Below are positions 57,013 to 64,000 of a DNA stretch of 64,000 nucleotides, one piece after another. Position 1 is the stretch's first letter; every line of letters starts with the position of its first letter. Source of the DNA: Jiangella muralis. GTDB lineage: Bacteria; Actinomycetota; Actinomycetes; Jiangellales; Jiangellaceae. The stretch covers positions 96,776 to 160,775 of the forward strand of contig NZ_LFXL01000031.1 of assembly GCF_001270745.1 (NCBI RefSeq), in the 5' to 3' direction. The translations under genes were made by a program, and so were the position numbers. The notes below the pieces were generated by a model. That model did no database searches. It was not told where the DNA came from and was given only the letters and a program-made list of their open reading frames with translations.

Positions 57013-57321
57013 TCAGGTCTTGGGGATCTCCAGGTCGCTCTTCGCCAGCTCCTCGACGTTCACGTCCTTGAACGTGACGACCTTGACGTTCTTGACGAAG
57101 CGGGCCGGGCGGTACATGTCCCAGACCCAGGCGTCGCTCATGGTGACCTCGAAGTAGACGTCGCCGCCTTCGCCGCGTACCTGGAAGTCGACGTTGTTGG
57201 TGAGGTAGAAGCGGCGTTCGGTCTCCACCACGTACGAGAACAGGCCGACCACGTCGCGGTACTCGCGGTAGAGGGAAAGCTCCATCTCGGTCTCGTACTT
57301 CTCGAGATCCTCAGCACTCAT
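57013..57321 (-). CDS. DUF2469 family protein
   Basis: The 102-residue protein is of the DUF2469 family, found next to rnhB across actinomycetes. It starts MSAEDLEKYETEMELSLYREYRDVVGLFSYVVETERRFYL, then DVYFEVTMSDAWVWDMYRPARFVKNVKVVTFKDVNVEEL. The ATG overlaps the rnhB stop (ATGA), so it is cotranscribed with lepB and rnhB. Function unknown. Confidence 0.92.
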   Translation of the reverse strand: MSAEDLEKYETEMELSLYREYRDVVGLFSYVVETERRFYLTNNVDFQVRGEGGDVYFEVTMSDAWVWDMYRPARFVKNVKVVTFKDVNVEELAKSDLEIPKT

Positions 57322-58007
57322 AGGTCGGGTTCCCCTTTCCAGCCTTCGTCTCCAAGGGATACCACGCGCGCGACGTTGGCGTAGGACCGACGGTGAACGG
57401 GGCTGGGCCCGTTCGCGGTCAACGCCTGCTGATGATCGTCGGTCACGTAGCCCTTGTGTGCGTCGAACCCGTAGGCGGGCCACTGTTCGTGCAGGTCACA
57501 CATGATCCGGTCGCGGGTGACCTTGGCGATGACGGACGCCGCGGCGATGCAGGCCGCCACTTGGTCACCCTTCCACATTGCGAGCCCGGGCACGCCGAGT
57601 CCGGTGACCGGGAAGCCGTCGGTGAGAACGTACGACGGCGCGGGGTCGAGGCGGGCGAGGGCCCGGCGCATGGCGATGATGTTGCTGCGGTGCAGCCCGA
57701 CGCGGTCGACCTCGTCGGGCGGGACGATGATGACGGACCAGGCGACGGCGCGGGCGAGGACGTGGTCGTAGGCACGTTCGCGGGCCGCCGGCGTCAGCAG
57801 CTTGGAGTCGGCCAGGCCGGGCACCTCGCCCCGCTTGCCCGGCGCGAGGACGGCGGCGCCGACGACGAGCGGGCCGGCGCAGGCGCCCCGTCCGGCCTCG
57901 TCGGCGCCCGCGACCGGCGCGAACCCGGACCGGGCCAGCGTCCGCTCATAGGCGTACAGTCCGGCGTCGCGCCGGACCAGGATGCGTCGTCGGGCGAGTG
58001 TGGGCAT
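57318..58007 (-). CDS. rnhB: Ribonuclease HII
   Basis: RNase HII removes ribonucleotides from DNA. The 229 residues include GADEAGRGACAGPLVV with the catalytic Asp-Glu near residue 36, DSKLLTPAAR near 68, LTDGFPV with the third Asp, AAASVIAKVTRD and the C-terminal HKGYVTDDHQ. All catalytic acidic residues are present. It follows lepB by 6 bases and overlaps DUF2469 by four. Confidence 0.95.
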   Translation of the reverse strand: MPTLARRRILVRRDAGLYAYERTLARSGFAPVAGADEAGRGACAGPLVVGAAVLAPGKRGEVPGLADSKLLTPAARERAYDHVLARAVAWSVIIVPPDEVDRVGLHRSNIIAMRRALARLDPAPSYVLTDGFPVTGLGVPGLAMWKGDQVAACIAAASVIAKVTRDRIMCDLHEQWPAYGFDAHKGYVTDDHQQALTANGPSPVHRRSYANVARVVSLGDEGWKGEPDL

Positions 58008-58013
58008 GACGGA

Positions 58014-58751
58014 TCAGGATTCGGGGACGTCGTCGAACACGCCGTTGCTGCCGAGGCCGCCCCAGCGGCTGAACGGCCAGGCGATGGCGAACGCCCGCCC
58101 GACGACGAGGTCGGCGGAGAACGTGCCGTGGATGCGGGAGTCGCCGGAGTTGGAGCGGTGGTCGCCCATGACGAACAGCTCGCCGTCGGGGACCGTGCGC
58201 TCGAACTCGTTCAGCGACGGGGAGTCGCCCGGGTACAGGTACGACGTCTCGTCGATGGCGGTGCCGTTGACGGTGAGCTGCCCGGCGTCGTCGCAGCAGG
58301 CCACGGTGTCGCCGCCGACGCCGATGACGCGCTTGATCAGGTGCTCCTCGGAGTCGTCGGGCAGCACGCCGACGAACTCGAAGACGTCCTTGATGGCGCC
58401 GCCGACGCCGGTGCCGCCGGACGGCGCTTGGTCGCCCAGCCAGCGGTCGGGGTCCTCGAACACGACGACGTCGCCGCGGTGGATGTCGCCGAACTGCAGG
58501 CTGATCTTCGACACCAGCACGCGGTCGCCCACCAGCAGGGTGTCTTCCATCGACCCGGACGGGATGAGGAACGCCTGCACGAGGAAGATCCGCACGACCG
58601 TGGCGATGAGCAAGGAGAGCGCCACCACGATGGCGGTCTCCTTGAAGAAGGCGGCCAACCCGTTCCGAGTGCCGCCGCCGGGCGTCTCGGTGTCGTCGCC
58701 GCCGCGACGCGGGCTCCCGTCGCCTTCCCGAGGCACGTTCTCCTCGGTCAC
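58014..58751 (-). CDS. lepB: Signal peptidase I
   Basis: LepB removes signal peptides from exported proteins. The GTG at 58751 has AGGGAGA upstream and gives 245 residues; an upstream frame exists but has no better start. There is a hydrophilic N-terminus, one membrane helix (AIVVALSLLIATVVRIFLVQ), PSGSMEDTLLVGDRV with the catalytic Ser, IKRVIGVGGDTV with the Lys, and GDHRSNSGDSRIHG. It is cotranscribed with rnhB downstream. Confidence 0.95.
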   Translation of the reverse strand: MTEENVPREGDGSPRRGGDDTETPGGGTRNGLAAFFKETAIVVALSLLIATVVRIFLVQAFLIPSGSMEDTLLVGDRVLVSKISLQFGDIHRGDVVVFEDPDRWLGDQAPSGGTGVGGAIKDVFEFVGVLPDDSEEHLIKRVIGVGGDTVACCDDAGQLTVNGTAIDETSYLYPGDSPSLNEFERTVPDGELFVMGDHRSNSGDSRIHGTFSADLVVGRAFAIAWPFSRWGGLGSNGVFDDVPES

Positions 58752-58885
58752 GGCATCTCCCTGGGGTTTCCGGGGCGAGCCCGGCGAAGAGTCGAACGCT
58801 TCCGGTGGCACGTGAGCAACAATACGTGCCTCGGGCACGCTACCCGGTGGCGGTGCCGTGCCACCGGGTTCCCGTCAGGGGAGCG

Positions 58886-59236
58886 TCAGACCGTCTCGCG
58901 CTTCTCGCGGATCTTGGCGGCCTTGCCACGCAGGTTGCGCAGGTAGTAGAGCTTCGCCCGGCGGACGTCGCCGCGGGTGACCAGCTCGATCCTCTCGATG
59001 ACGGGGGTGTGCACCGGGAACGTGCGCTCGACGCCGACGCCGAAGCTCACCTTGCGGACGGTGAACGTCTCGCGGATGCCCGAGCCCTGGCGGCGGATGA
59101 CGACGCCCTGGAAGATCTGGATACGGGAGCGGTTGCCCTCGACGACGCGGACGTGGACCTTGAGGTTGTCGCCGGCGCGGAAGGCGGGGATGTCGTCGCG
59201 CAGCTGCGCGGAGTCGACGGAGTCGAGCAGGTGCAT
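58886..59236 (-). CDS. rplS: 50S ribosomal protein L19
   Basis: bL19 is a 50S protein at the subunit interface. The 116 residues show [62 protein letters not shown], and [23 protein letters not shown] chose the ATG at 59236, giving the typical [13 protein letters not shown] opening. It lies between trmD and lepB; its leader has a structured region (59302-59359). Confidence 0.96.
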   Translation of the reverse strand: MHLLDSVDSAQLRDDIPAFRAGDNLKVHVRVVEGNRSRIQIFQGVVIRRQGSGIRETFTVRKVSFGVGVERTFPVHTPVIERIELVTRGDVRRAKLYYLRNLRGKAAKIREKRETV

Positions 59237-59301
59237 GATGGGTTCGCTCTCTCGCGGGGCGCCACAGGTCGCCTGCGGATTCAAGTGTTGTCAGGGTCGA
59301 C

Positions 59302-59359
59302 GTGCCCGGACCTTCGCGTCGGCGCTCCCCCTGTGGCAGGGGCGTCGCGAGCCGGGCAC
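59302..59359 (-). promoter_or_regulatory. Structured leader between trmD and rplS
   Basis: An outer stem GTGCCCGG (59302-59309) with CCGGGCAC (59352-59359) encloses an inner stem CCCCTG (59328-59333) / CAGGGG (59337-59342) with a 3-base loop. It begins eight bases past the trmD stop and ends about 65 bases before rplS. It may be a terminator or attenuator, or an L19-type autoregulatory leader. Confidence 0.5.
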
Positions 59360-59366
59360 CAGCGGG

Positions 59367-60149
59367 TCAGTCTGCCACAGACGGCGGCGGAACCGGAAAC
59401 CCGGCCGCGTCGAGAACCTCGCGGTCGCGGGCGTCCAGCACGGCGGGGTCGAGCCGGGCGACGAGGTCCGGACGGCGCTCGGCGGTGCGGCGCAGCGCCT
59501 GGTCGCGCCGCCACCGGGCGACGTTGCCGTGGTGGCCGGAGAGCAGCACCTCGGGGACGTCCAGCCCGCGCCACGTCGGCGGCTTGGTGTAGACGGGGTA
59601 TTCGAGCAGGCCGTCGGCGCCGTGCGACTCCTCGACCAGCGACTCCGGGTTGCCGACGACGCCGGGCAGCAGCCGCGCGACCGCCTCGACGACGACCAGC
59701 GCGGCGACCTCGCCGCCGTTGAGCACGTAGTCGCCCAGCGACAGCTCGGTGACGGGCAGCCGGGTGGCGGCGTCCTCGACGAGGCGCGCGTCGATGCCCT
59801 CGTACCGCCCGCAGGCGAACACCAGCCACGGCTCACCGGCCAGCTCGTGCGCGATGTCCTGGGTGAACGGCCGGCCGGACGGCGTCGGCACCAGCAGCCG
59901 CGGCACGCGACCGGACGCGCCGGAGCCGATGACGTCGTCGAGCGCCGCGCCCCACACGTCGGGCTTCATCACCATGCCGGCGCCGCCGCCGTACGGGGTG
60001 TCGTCGACGGTGCGGTGGCGGTCGGTGGCCCAATCGCGCAGGTCGTGGACGCGCAGGTCCAGGACGCCGGCTTCTCGGGCCTTCCCGACCAGGGAGAGGT
60101 CCAGTGGCGTCAGATAGTCCGGGAAGATCGTGACGACGTCGATCCGCAT
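59367..60149 (-). CDS. trmD: tRNA (guanine37-N1)-methyltransferase
   Basis: TrmD makes m1G37 in tRNAs to prevent frameshifting. The 260 residues start with [22 protein letters not shown] and contain [48 protein letters not shown] (the trefoil-knot SAM site) and the catalytic loop Asp-Gly-Leu-Leu-Glu-Tyr-Pro. The ATG is eight bases past the rimM stop. Confidence 0.97.
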   Translation of the reverse strand: MRIDVVTIFPDYLTPLDLSLVGKAREAGVLDLRVHDLRDWATDRHRTVDDTPYGGGAGMVMKPDVWGAALDDVIGSGASGRVPRLLVPTPSGRPFTQDIAHELAGEPWLVFACGRYEGIDARLVEDAATRLPVTELSLGDYVLNGGEVAALVVVEAVARLLPGVVGNPESLVEESHGADGLLEYPVYTKPPTWRGLDVPEVLLSGHHGNVARWRRDQALRRTAERRPDLVARLDPAVLDARDREVLDAAGFPVPPPSVAD

Positions 60150-60157
60150 GCGAACAA

Positions 60158-60667
60158 TCAGTCCTCGAACAGTCCGGGCGGCGGGTCGACGACCAGCCGG
60201 GACGCCGCGACGTCGACCTCCGGCACGATCTCGGTGACGAACGGCACCAGCGCCTCGCCGCCGCCGGGCCGTCCGATGGAGATGAGGTCCTGGCCGGGTC
60301 CGTGGATGATCTCGCGGACGACGCCCAGCTCGGCGCCGTCGACGCCGACGACGGCCAGCCCGACCAACTGATGGTCGAAGAACTCGTCCGGGTCGTCGGT
60401 GGTGGCGCCGTTGGGGATCTCGGCCAGCAGCAGCGTGCCGCGCAGCCCTTCGGCGACGGTGCGGTCGGGGACGGCGTCGAACGTCACCAGCAACCGCCCG
60501 CTGTGCCAGCGGGACCCGAGAACAGTCAGCGGGCCCCGCTGGGCGGGATCGGTGGCGAGGACGGCGCCGTCGGCGAACCGCTCGTCGGGGGTGTCCGTGC
60601 GGACGTCCACGGAAACCTCGCCGCGGACGCCGTGCGCGCGCCCGATGCGCCCGACGGTGACGATCAC
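60158..60667 (-). CDS. rimM: Ribosome maturation factor RimM
   Basis: RimM helps 16S rRNA 3' domain maturation. The 169 residues show [19 protein letters not shown] near the N-terminus, [41 protein letters not shown] and the PRC-barrel end [16 protein letters not shown] start. It lies between khpA (7-base gap) and trmD. Confidence 0.95.
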   Translation of the reverse strand: MIVTVGRIGRAHGVRGEVSVDVRTDTPDERFADGAVLATDPAQRGPLTVLGSRWHSGRLLVTFDAVPDRTVAEGLRGTLLLAEIPNGATTDDPDEFFDHQLVGLAVVGVDGAELGVVREIIHGPGQDLISIGRPGGGEALVPFVTEIVPEVDVAASRLVVDPPPGLFED

Positions 60668-60674
60668 CGCGGGG

Positions 60675-60914
60675 TCAGCGCCCGTCGACGTCGACGAAGT
60701 CGATGCGGACGCCGCCGTCGGACGACAGCGCCGCGACGACCGTGCGGAACGACGTGGCCGTGCGGCCGCCGCGGCCGATGACCTTGCCGAGGTCGTCGGG
60801 GTGGACCCGGACCTCGAGCAGCCGGCCGCGGCGGAGCTGACGCGTGCGCACGCTGACGTCGTCGGGGTGGTCGACCACCCCGGCGACCAGGTGCTCCAGC
60901 GCCTCGGCCAGCAT
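60675..60914 (-). CDS. khpA: KH-domain RNA-binding protein KhpA
   Basis: The 79-residue protein is a single KH domain with GKVIGRGGRTATSFRTVV, carrying the GxxG loop. KhpA works with KhpB in many Gram-positive bacteria to control cell-division mRNAs; its gene normally lies between rpsP and rimM, as here. The ATG overlaps the rpsP stop by one base (TGATG). Confidence 0.94.
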   Translation of the reverse strand: MLAEALEHLVAGVVDHPDDVSVRTRQLRRGRLLEVRVHPDDLGKVIGRGGRTATSFRTVVAALSSDGGVRIDFVDVDGR

Positions 60915-61585
60915 CAGGACTCGTCAGCCTTCGCCTCGGCGGCCGGCGCGTCGTCGGCCTTGGCCTCGGGCGCCTCGTCAGCCTTCGGCTCGTCGGCCTT
61001 CGGCTCGTCGGCCTTCGGCTCGTCGGCCTTCGGCGCCTCGGCCTTGGCCTCGTCGGCCTTGACCTCGTCCGCCTTGGGCTCCTCCGCCTTCGCGTCGGCC
61101 TTCGGCTCGTCCGCCTTCGGCTCGTCGGCCTTCGGCGCCTTGGGCTCGTCGGCCTTCGCGTCGGCCTTGGCCTCGGACTTCTTGGCGGCGGACTTCTTGG
61201 CCGGCCTCTTCTTCGCCGTGGTGGCCTCGGACTTCGGCTCGCCGTGCACCTCGGCCAGCGCGGCGTCGAACGCGGCCCGCTTCTCGGCCTTCGGCTCGGC
61301 GACCTTCAGCGTGCCCTCGGCGCCCGGGAGGCCCTTGTGCTTCTGCCAGTCGCCCGTGACCTTGAGGATCGCCAGCACCGGCTCGGTCGGCTGCGCGCCG
61401 ACGCCCAGCCAGTACTGCGCGCGCTCGGAGTCGACCTGGATGAGGCTCGGCTCGAGCTTCGGGTTGTACAGGCCGATCTCCTCGATGGCCCGGCCGTCGC
61501 GCTTGGTGCGCGAGTCGGCCACGATGATGCGGTAGTGCGGCGCGCGGATCTTGCCCATCCGCTTCAGCTTGATCTTGACAGCCAC
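60914..61585 (-). CDS. rpsP: 30S ribosomal protein S16 with long C-terminal repeat tail
   Basis: Residues 1-95 are bS16: [39 protein letters not shown] and [16 protein letters not shown]. Residues about 110-223 are a Lys/Ala/Asp/Glu/Pro tail, first basic ([14 protein letters not shown]), then a regular [14 protein letters not shown] repeat. Most S16 proteins are 80-165 residues, so this tail is unusually long. GTG start with AAGGAG upstream. Confidence 0.96.
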   Translation of the reverse strand: MAVKIKLKRMGKIRAPHYRIIVADSRTKRDGRAIEEIGLYNPKLEPSLIQVDSERAQYWLGVGAQPTEPVLAILKVTGDWQKHKGLPGAEGTLKVAEPKAEKRAAFDAALAEVHGEPKSEATTAKKRPAKKSAAKKSEAKADAKADEPKAPKADEPKADEPKADAKAEEPKADEVKADEAKAEAPKADEPKADEPKADEPKADEAPEAKADDAPAAEAKADES

Positions 61586-61750
61586 TGGGGTGGAGTCTCC
61601 TTGGAATGTTCACGCACGGGTGAGCCGCCGTCACCTGAGTGGGGCACCGGCCACGACGGTTCGATGGATCCGGTGTTCGAGGGTGAGAGGGCCGCACGTC
61701 CGCCGGTTCAGCAGGCCATTGTGCCAGATCGTGGCGCGCGGACCCAACTC
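61586..61750. other. Intergenic region rpsP / MFS gene
   Basis: No gene is seen. It holds the upstream region of rpsP, whose usual neighbour ffh is not present here, and the 3' flank of the MFS gene. No obvious terminator hairpin was found. Confidence 0.5.
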
Positions 61751-62971
61751 CTACACCGTCTGGGCGGCCGGCTGCTCGTCTGTGACGGCGGCGGGCGCGG
61801 CGACGCGGCGGGCGAGGAGGACGACGCCGCAGGTCAGGACCGTGGCAGCCATGGCGGCGACGAGCAGGCGGAAGTCGACGACGGAGATCAGCGCGGCTCC
61901 CGCGGCAGTGCCCGCGACCTGCGGCCCGTTCAGCACCATGTTCGTCGCGGCGGACGTGCGGCCCTGCAGCCGGGTGGGGGTGAGCCGCTGCCGCAGCGTC
62001 ACCATGCCGACGACCGCCCACACCACGCCCAGCCCGAGCACGACCGCCCCGGCCACCACGACGGCGACCGACGGCGCCAGCGCGGCGGCCAGCCCGGCGG
62101 CGACCGCCGCGAGCCCGACGCCCACCGCCGTCCGCTCCCCCGTCCGCCTGATCAGCAGCGCCACCGTCAGCCCGCCGACGATCGAGCCGCCGCCCTGGAT
62201 GCTGGCGAGGACGCCGAAGAACTCGCTCGGCAGGCCCAGCGCCTCGACGATGGCGAACGTCGTGGAGTTCGCGATGCCGGTGATCGCGACCGCGATGGCC
62301 AGCAGCAGCATCAGGTCGGCCAGCTGCGGCGTGGCGCGCAGGTGCCGGAACCCGGCGGTCAGCTCGCGCCGGAAGCCCTCGCGCTCGGCGGCGGGCGTCG
62401 GCGCACTCTCGTCGACGCGCACCGTCAGGACCACCAGCGCGGCGATGACCAGCATGGACGCCGTCAGGACGGCCACCGCGCCGCCCCCGTAGAGCGCGTA
62501 GACGCCGGCGCCGGCCAGCGGTGTGAGCAGCCGCAGCCCCTGGTCGAGCGTGGTGAGCAGCCCGTTCGCGCCGGCCAGGTCGTCGTCGTCGAGCATGTCC
62601 TTGAGCAGCCCGGACTGCGCCGCGCTGGTGACGTAGCCGACCCAGCCGTACCCGAACGTCACCAGGTAGATCAGCCACAGGTCGGCGGCGTCGTCGACGG
62701 CCAGCAGCGCCAGCACCCCGGCCGCCGCGACCACGTTGACGCCCGCGACCAGCCGCCGGCGCGACAGGCGGTCGGCCAGCTGCCCGGCCAGCGGCGCCAG
62801 GAACACCGGAAGGCCGAGCATCAGGAACACCATGCCCGCGGCGGCGTTGCTGCCGGTGAGATCCTTGGCCCAGATCGCGACCGTCAGGTACAGCGCGCTG
62901 TCGCCGAAATTGCTGAACGTCCAGGCGACGGTGAGCCGGCGGAACGGCCGGTGCGCCAGCGCGGACGGCAC
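61751..62971 (-). CDS. MFS transporter
   Basis: The 406-residue protein has about 12 membrane helices. Visible MFS features are FLAPLAGQLADRLSRRRLVAGVNVVA (A-motif-like GxLADRxxRR) near residue 50 and AGANGLLTTLDQGLRLLTPLAGAGVY. It looks like the Bcr/EmrE-unrelated MFS_3/multidrug type. The GTG is four bases past the stop of the small protein gene, so the genes are coupled. With the ArsR gene upstream it probably exports a toxic or stress compound. Confidence 0.9.
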   Translation of the reverse strand: MPSALAHRPFRRLTVAWTFSNFGDSALYLTVAIWAKDLTGSNAAAGMVFLMLGLPVFLAPLAGQLADRLSRRRLVAGVNVVAAAGVLALLAVDDAADLWLIYLVTFGYGWVGYVTSAAQSGLLKDMLDDDDLAGANGLLTTLDQGLRLLTPLAGAGVYALYGGGAVAVLTASMLVIAALVVLTVRVDESAPTPAAEREGFRRELTAGFRHLRATPQLADLMLLLAIAVAITGIANSTTFAIVEALGLPSEFFGVLASIQGGGSIVGGLTVALLIRRTGERTAVGVGLAAVAAGLAAALAPSVAVVVAGAVVLGLGVVWAVVGMVTLRQRLTPTRLQGRTSAATNMVLNGPQVAGTAAGAALISVVDFRLLVAAMAATVLTCGVVLLARRVAAPAAVTDEQPAAQTV

Positions 62972-62975
62972 CGGC

Positions 62976-63203
62976 TCAGGCCGCGCTGATCAGCCGGATG
63001 ACGGCGGACGGCGCGCCCGCCGCGTCGGCTCCACCGCGCGCGGAGCTGGCCTCGCGATCGAGGCGGGCGGCGAGCCGGGCGGACCGGTCGGCCCAGCGGC
63101 GTAACCGGCGCGCCCGGACGAGGTCGCGGCGGGCCCGGTAGCGGGCGGCGGACGTGCGGCGCTCGGCGTGCGTGTCGTGGTGGAGGCTGGGCTCGATGAA
63201 CAT
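62976..63203 (-). CDS. Small Arg-rich protein of the ArsR-MFS operon
   Basis: This 75-residue protein is unknown to me. It has many Arg/Ala residues (RRTSAARYRARRDLVRARRLRRWADRSARLAARLDRE), likely one long basic amphipathic helix, and a hydrophobic end. GTAGGAG lies seven bases before its ATG, and it lies between the ArsR and MFS genes with small gaps. It could act as an accessory or nucleic-acid-binding protein; no function can be stated. Confidence 0.7.
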   Translation of the reverse strand: MFIEPSLHHDTHAERRTSAARYRARRDLVRARRLRRWADRSARLAARLDREASSARGGADAAGAPSAVIRLISAA

Positions 63204-63212
63204 GGCGGTCTC

Positions 63213-63857
63213 CTACTGCTCGTCAGGGGCGGTGTCGGCCGCGGCGTCGGCTGCGGCGGGTGCTGTGCGGTGGGAGTCGAGGTCGGGGTCGGGGCTCAGG
63301 GCGCCGAGGAAGTGCACGACGCGGGCGTCGTCGGGCCGGGACGCGGGATCGTCGCGGCGCTGCCCGTACCGCGCCACGATGTCGTCGACGAACCCGCCGA
63401 GCCGCTCGATGGCCTCCTCGAGCTCGTCGCGGGTCAGCCAGAAGCTGGACGTGTTGATCACCATGGACTGGCCCCACCCGGGCCCGAGATCCGCCGCCCG
63501 GCCGATGGTGCGCAGCAGGCGGTCGGCCTCGCGCTCGACGACGATCCGCGCGAACGCCGACGCCTCCCGCACCGACTCGGGGTTCTCGACGTCAGGCCCG
63601 ACGGTGCGGTTGCGGCTCACCAGCTGCCACGGCTTCTCCCGCCCGCGCGGCTCCCCCAGCTCGACGTAGCCGTACTTCGCCAGCATGCGCAGGTGGAACG
63701 AGCAGCTGGCGACGCTCTCGCCGGTGCGTTCGGCGCACTCGGTGGCGGTCAGCTCCGGCTCGATGCCCAGGAGATCCATGAGCTGGAGGCGGAGCGGGTG
63801 CGCGAGAGCCCGCATCGACTGCGGGTCGGTGACCTTCTGCGGGTGTTCGCTGGGCAT
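63213..63857 (-). CDS. ArsR-like winged-helix transcriptional regulator
   Basis: The 214-residue protein has an N-terminal ArsR-type helix-turn-helix (SMRALAHPLRLQLMDLLGIEPELTATECAERTGESVASCSFHLRMLAKYGYVE) and a longer C-terminal domain with VEREADRLLRTIG and LTRDELEEAIERLGGFVDDI, a layout seen in ArsR regulators of MFS exporters. I chose the ATG at 63857; the open frame upstream runs through the operator dyad. It is the first gene of the operon. Confidence 0.92.
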   Translation of the reverse strand: MPSEHPQKVTDPQSMRALAHPLRLQLMDLLGIEPELTATECAERTGESVASCSFHLRMLAKYGYVELGEPRGREKPWQLVSRNRTVGPDVENPESVREASAFARIVVEREADRLLRTIGRAADLGPGWGQSMVINTSSFWLTRDELEEAIERLGGFVDDIVARYGQRRDDPASRPDDARVVHFLGALSPDPDLDSHRTAPAAADAAADTAPDEQ

Positions 63858-63921
63858 GAGGTAAAGGTACCTTGCTAAAGAGTTCTTTAGCAAGGGTTGT
63901 TGAGCAAGAAGTCTTGCTCAA
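63858..63921 (-). promoter_or_regulatory. Two operator-like dyads before the ArsR operon
   Basis: Dyad 1 (63871-63894) pairs CTTGCTAAAG with CTTTAGCAAG around a 4-base centre. Dyad 2 (63900-63921) pairs TTGAGCAAGA with TCTTGCTCAA around two bases. Both share GCAAG/CTTGC half-sites, as expected for a dimeric repressor with two sites. They lie 14 bases from the ArsR start. Confidence 0.65.
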
Positions 63922-63941
63922 GGTTGGCCGACCAACCCCAT

Positions 63942-63989
63942 GATCATCAACCTTTTGCGACGCTATGACGTCGCAAAAGGTTGATGATC
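63942..63989. repeat. Dispersed palindrome, copy D (perfect)
   Basis: A perfect 21-bp stem, with arm GATCATCAACCTTTTGCGAC plus G (63942-63962) and its exact complement (63969-63989), around the loop CTATGA. It is the best preserved of the four copies, and gives the consensus for the family. Confidence 0.9.
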
Positions 63990-64000
63990 TCTCTGTCAAG

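Noticed and set aside
63858..63893. Longer N-terminus for the ArsR regulator
   Set aside because: The extra 12 codons are inside the operator palindrome and start with TTG.
18275..64000. The four palindromes as a CRISPR array
   Set aside because: Copies are many kilobases apart with no regular spacers and no cas genes.

Overview
The window is chromosomal DNA of a very GC-rich actinomycete (Actinomycetota). The support is extreme third-position GC, many GTG starts and ATGA/GTGA/TGATG gene junctions, and a gene order (rimP-nusA-ylxR-infB-DUF503-rbfA, proS, GNAT-ispG-rseP-dxr, rlmN, cdsA-frr-pyrH-tsf-rpsB, M23, xerC, dprA-comM-yraN, DUF2469-rnhB-lepB-rplS-trmD-rimM-khpA-rpsP) that is the standard actinobacterial information-processing block. 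Nearly all of that block lies on the minus strand. The genus cannot be fixed by eye; a Jiangella-like lineage is my guess only.

Layout. 1-5.4 kb: rbfA (first codons only), DUF503, infB, ylxR, nusA, rimP. 5.5-6.5 kb: a divergent pair of ferritin-like genes. 6.5-7.3 kb: a large non-coding element made of nested inverted repeats. 7.3-10.7 kb: sthA, an EamA exporter behind an apparent leader-peptide attenuator, and an AraC regulator. 10.7-18.3 kb: proS, capA-like, GNAT, ispG, rseP, dxr. 18.3-36.4 kb is an accessory insert between dxr and rlmN. It holds a dpp-type peptide ABC importer, TetR, an MMPL exporter, ZIP, a PIN remnant, a MarR-led operon of four peptidases (M55, M20, S9, LD-carboxypeptidase), an SDR, and an unusual DivIVA-VOC fusion. 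36.5-42.8 kb: rlmN, a second copy of the inverted-repeat element, cdsA, frr, pyrH, tsf, rpsB. 43-48.5 kb: a second insert, a complete opp operon, between rpsB and its usual M23 neighbour. 48.7-53.1 kb: a double-M23 protein, a two-gene toxin-antitoxin-like pair, an aminotransferase, xerC. 53.3-61.6 kb: dodecin, dprA, comM, yraN, DUF2469, rnhB, lepB, rplS, trmD, rimM, khpA, rpsP. 61.7-64 kb: an ArsR - small protein - MFS operon with two operator dyads.

How the genes work together. The core genes make and mature ribosomes, process rRNA and tRNA, make isoprenoid precursors (ispG, dxr) and phospholipid precursors (cdsA), and handle chromosome and DNA uptake (xerC, dprA, comM). Both inserts concern peptide import and hydrolysis. 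The second peptidase set (M55 D-aminopeptidase plus LD-carboxypeptidase) points to cell-wall peptide salvage.

The most unusual items are the leader before the EamA exporter (short Pro-rich leader peptide, alternative hairpins, sequestered ribosome-binding site), two copies of a long nested inverted-repeat element ending at the stop codons of sthA and cdsA, four copies of a roughly 50-bp dispersed palindrome, the DivIVA-VOC fusion, and a BrnT-like small gene pair. No tRNA, rRNA, CRISPR array or transposase was seen.
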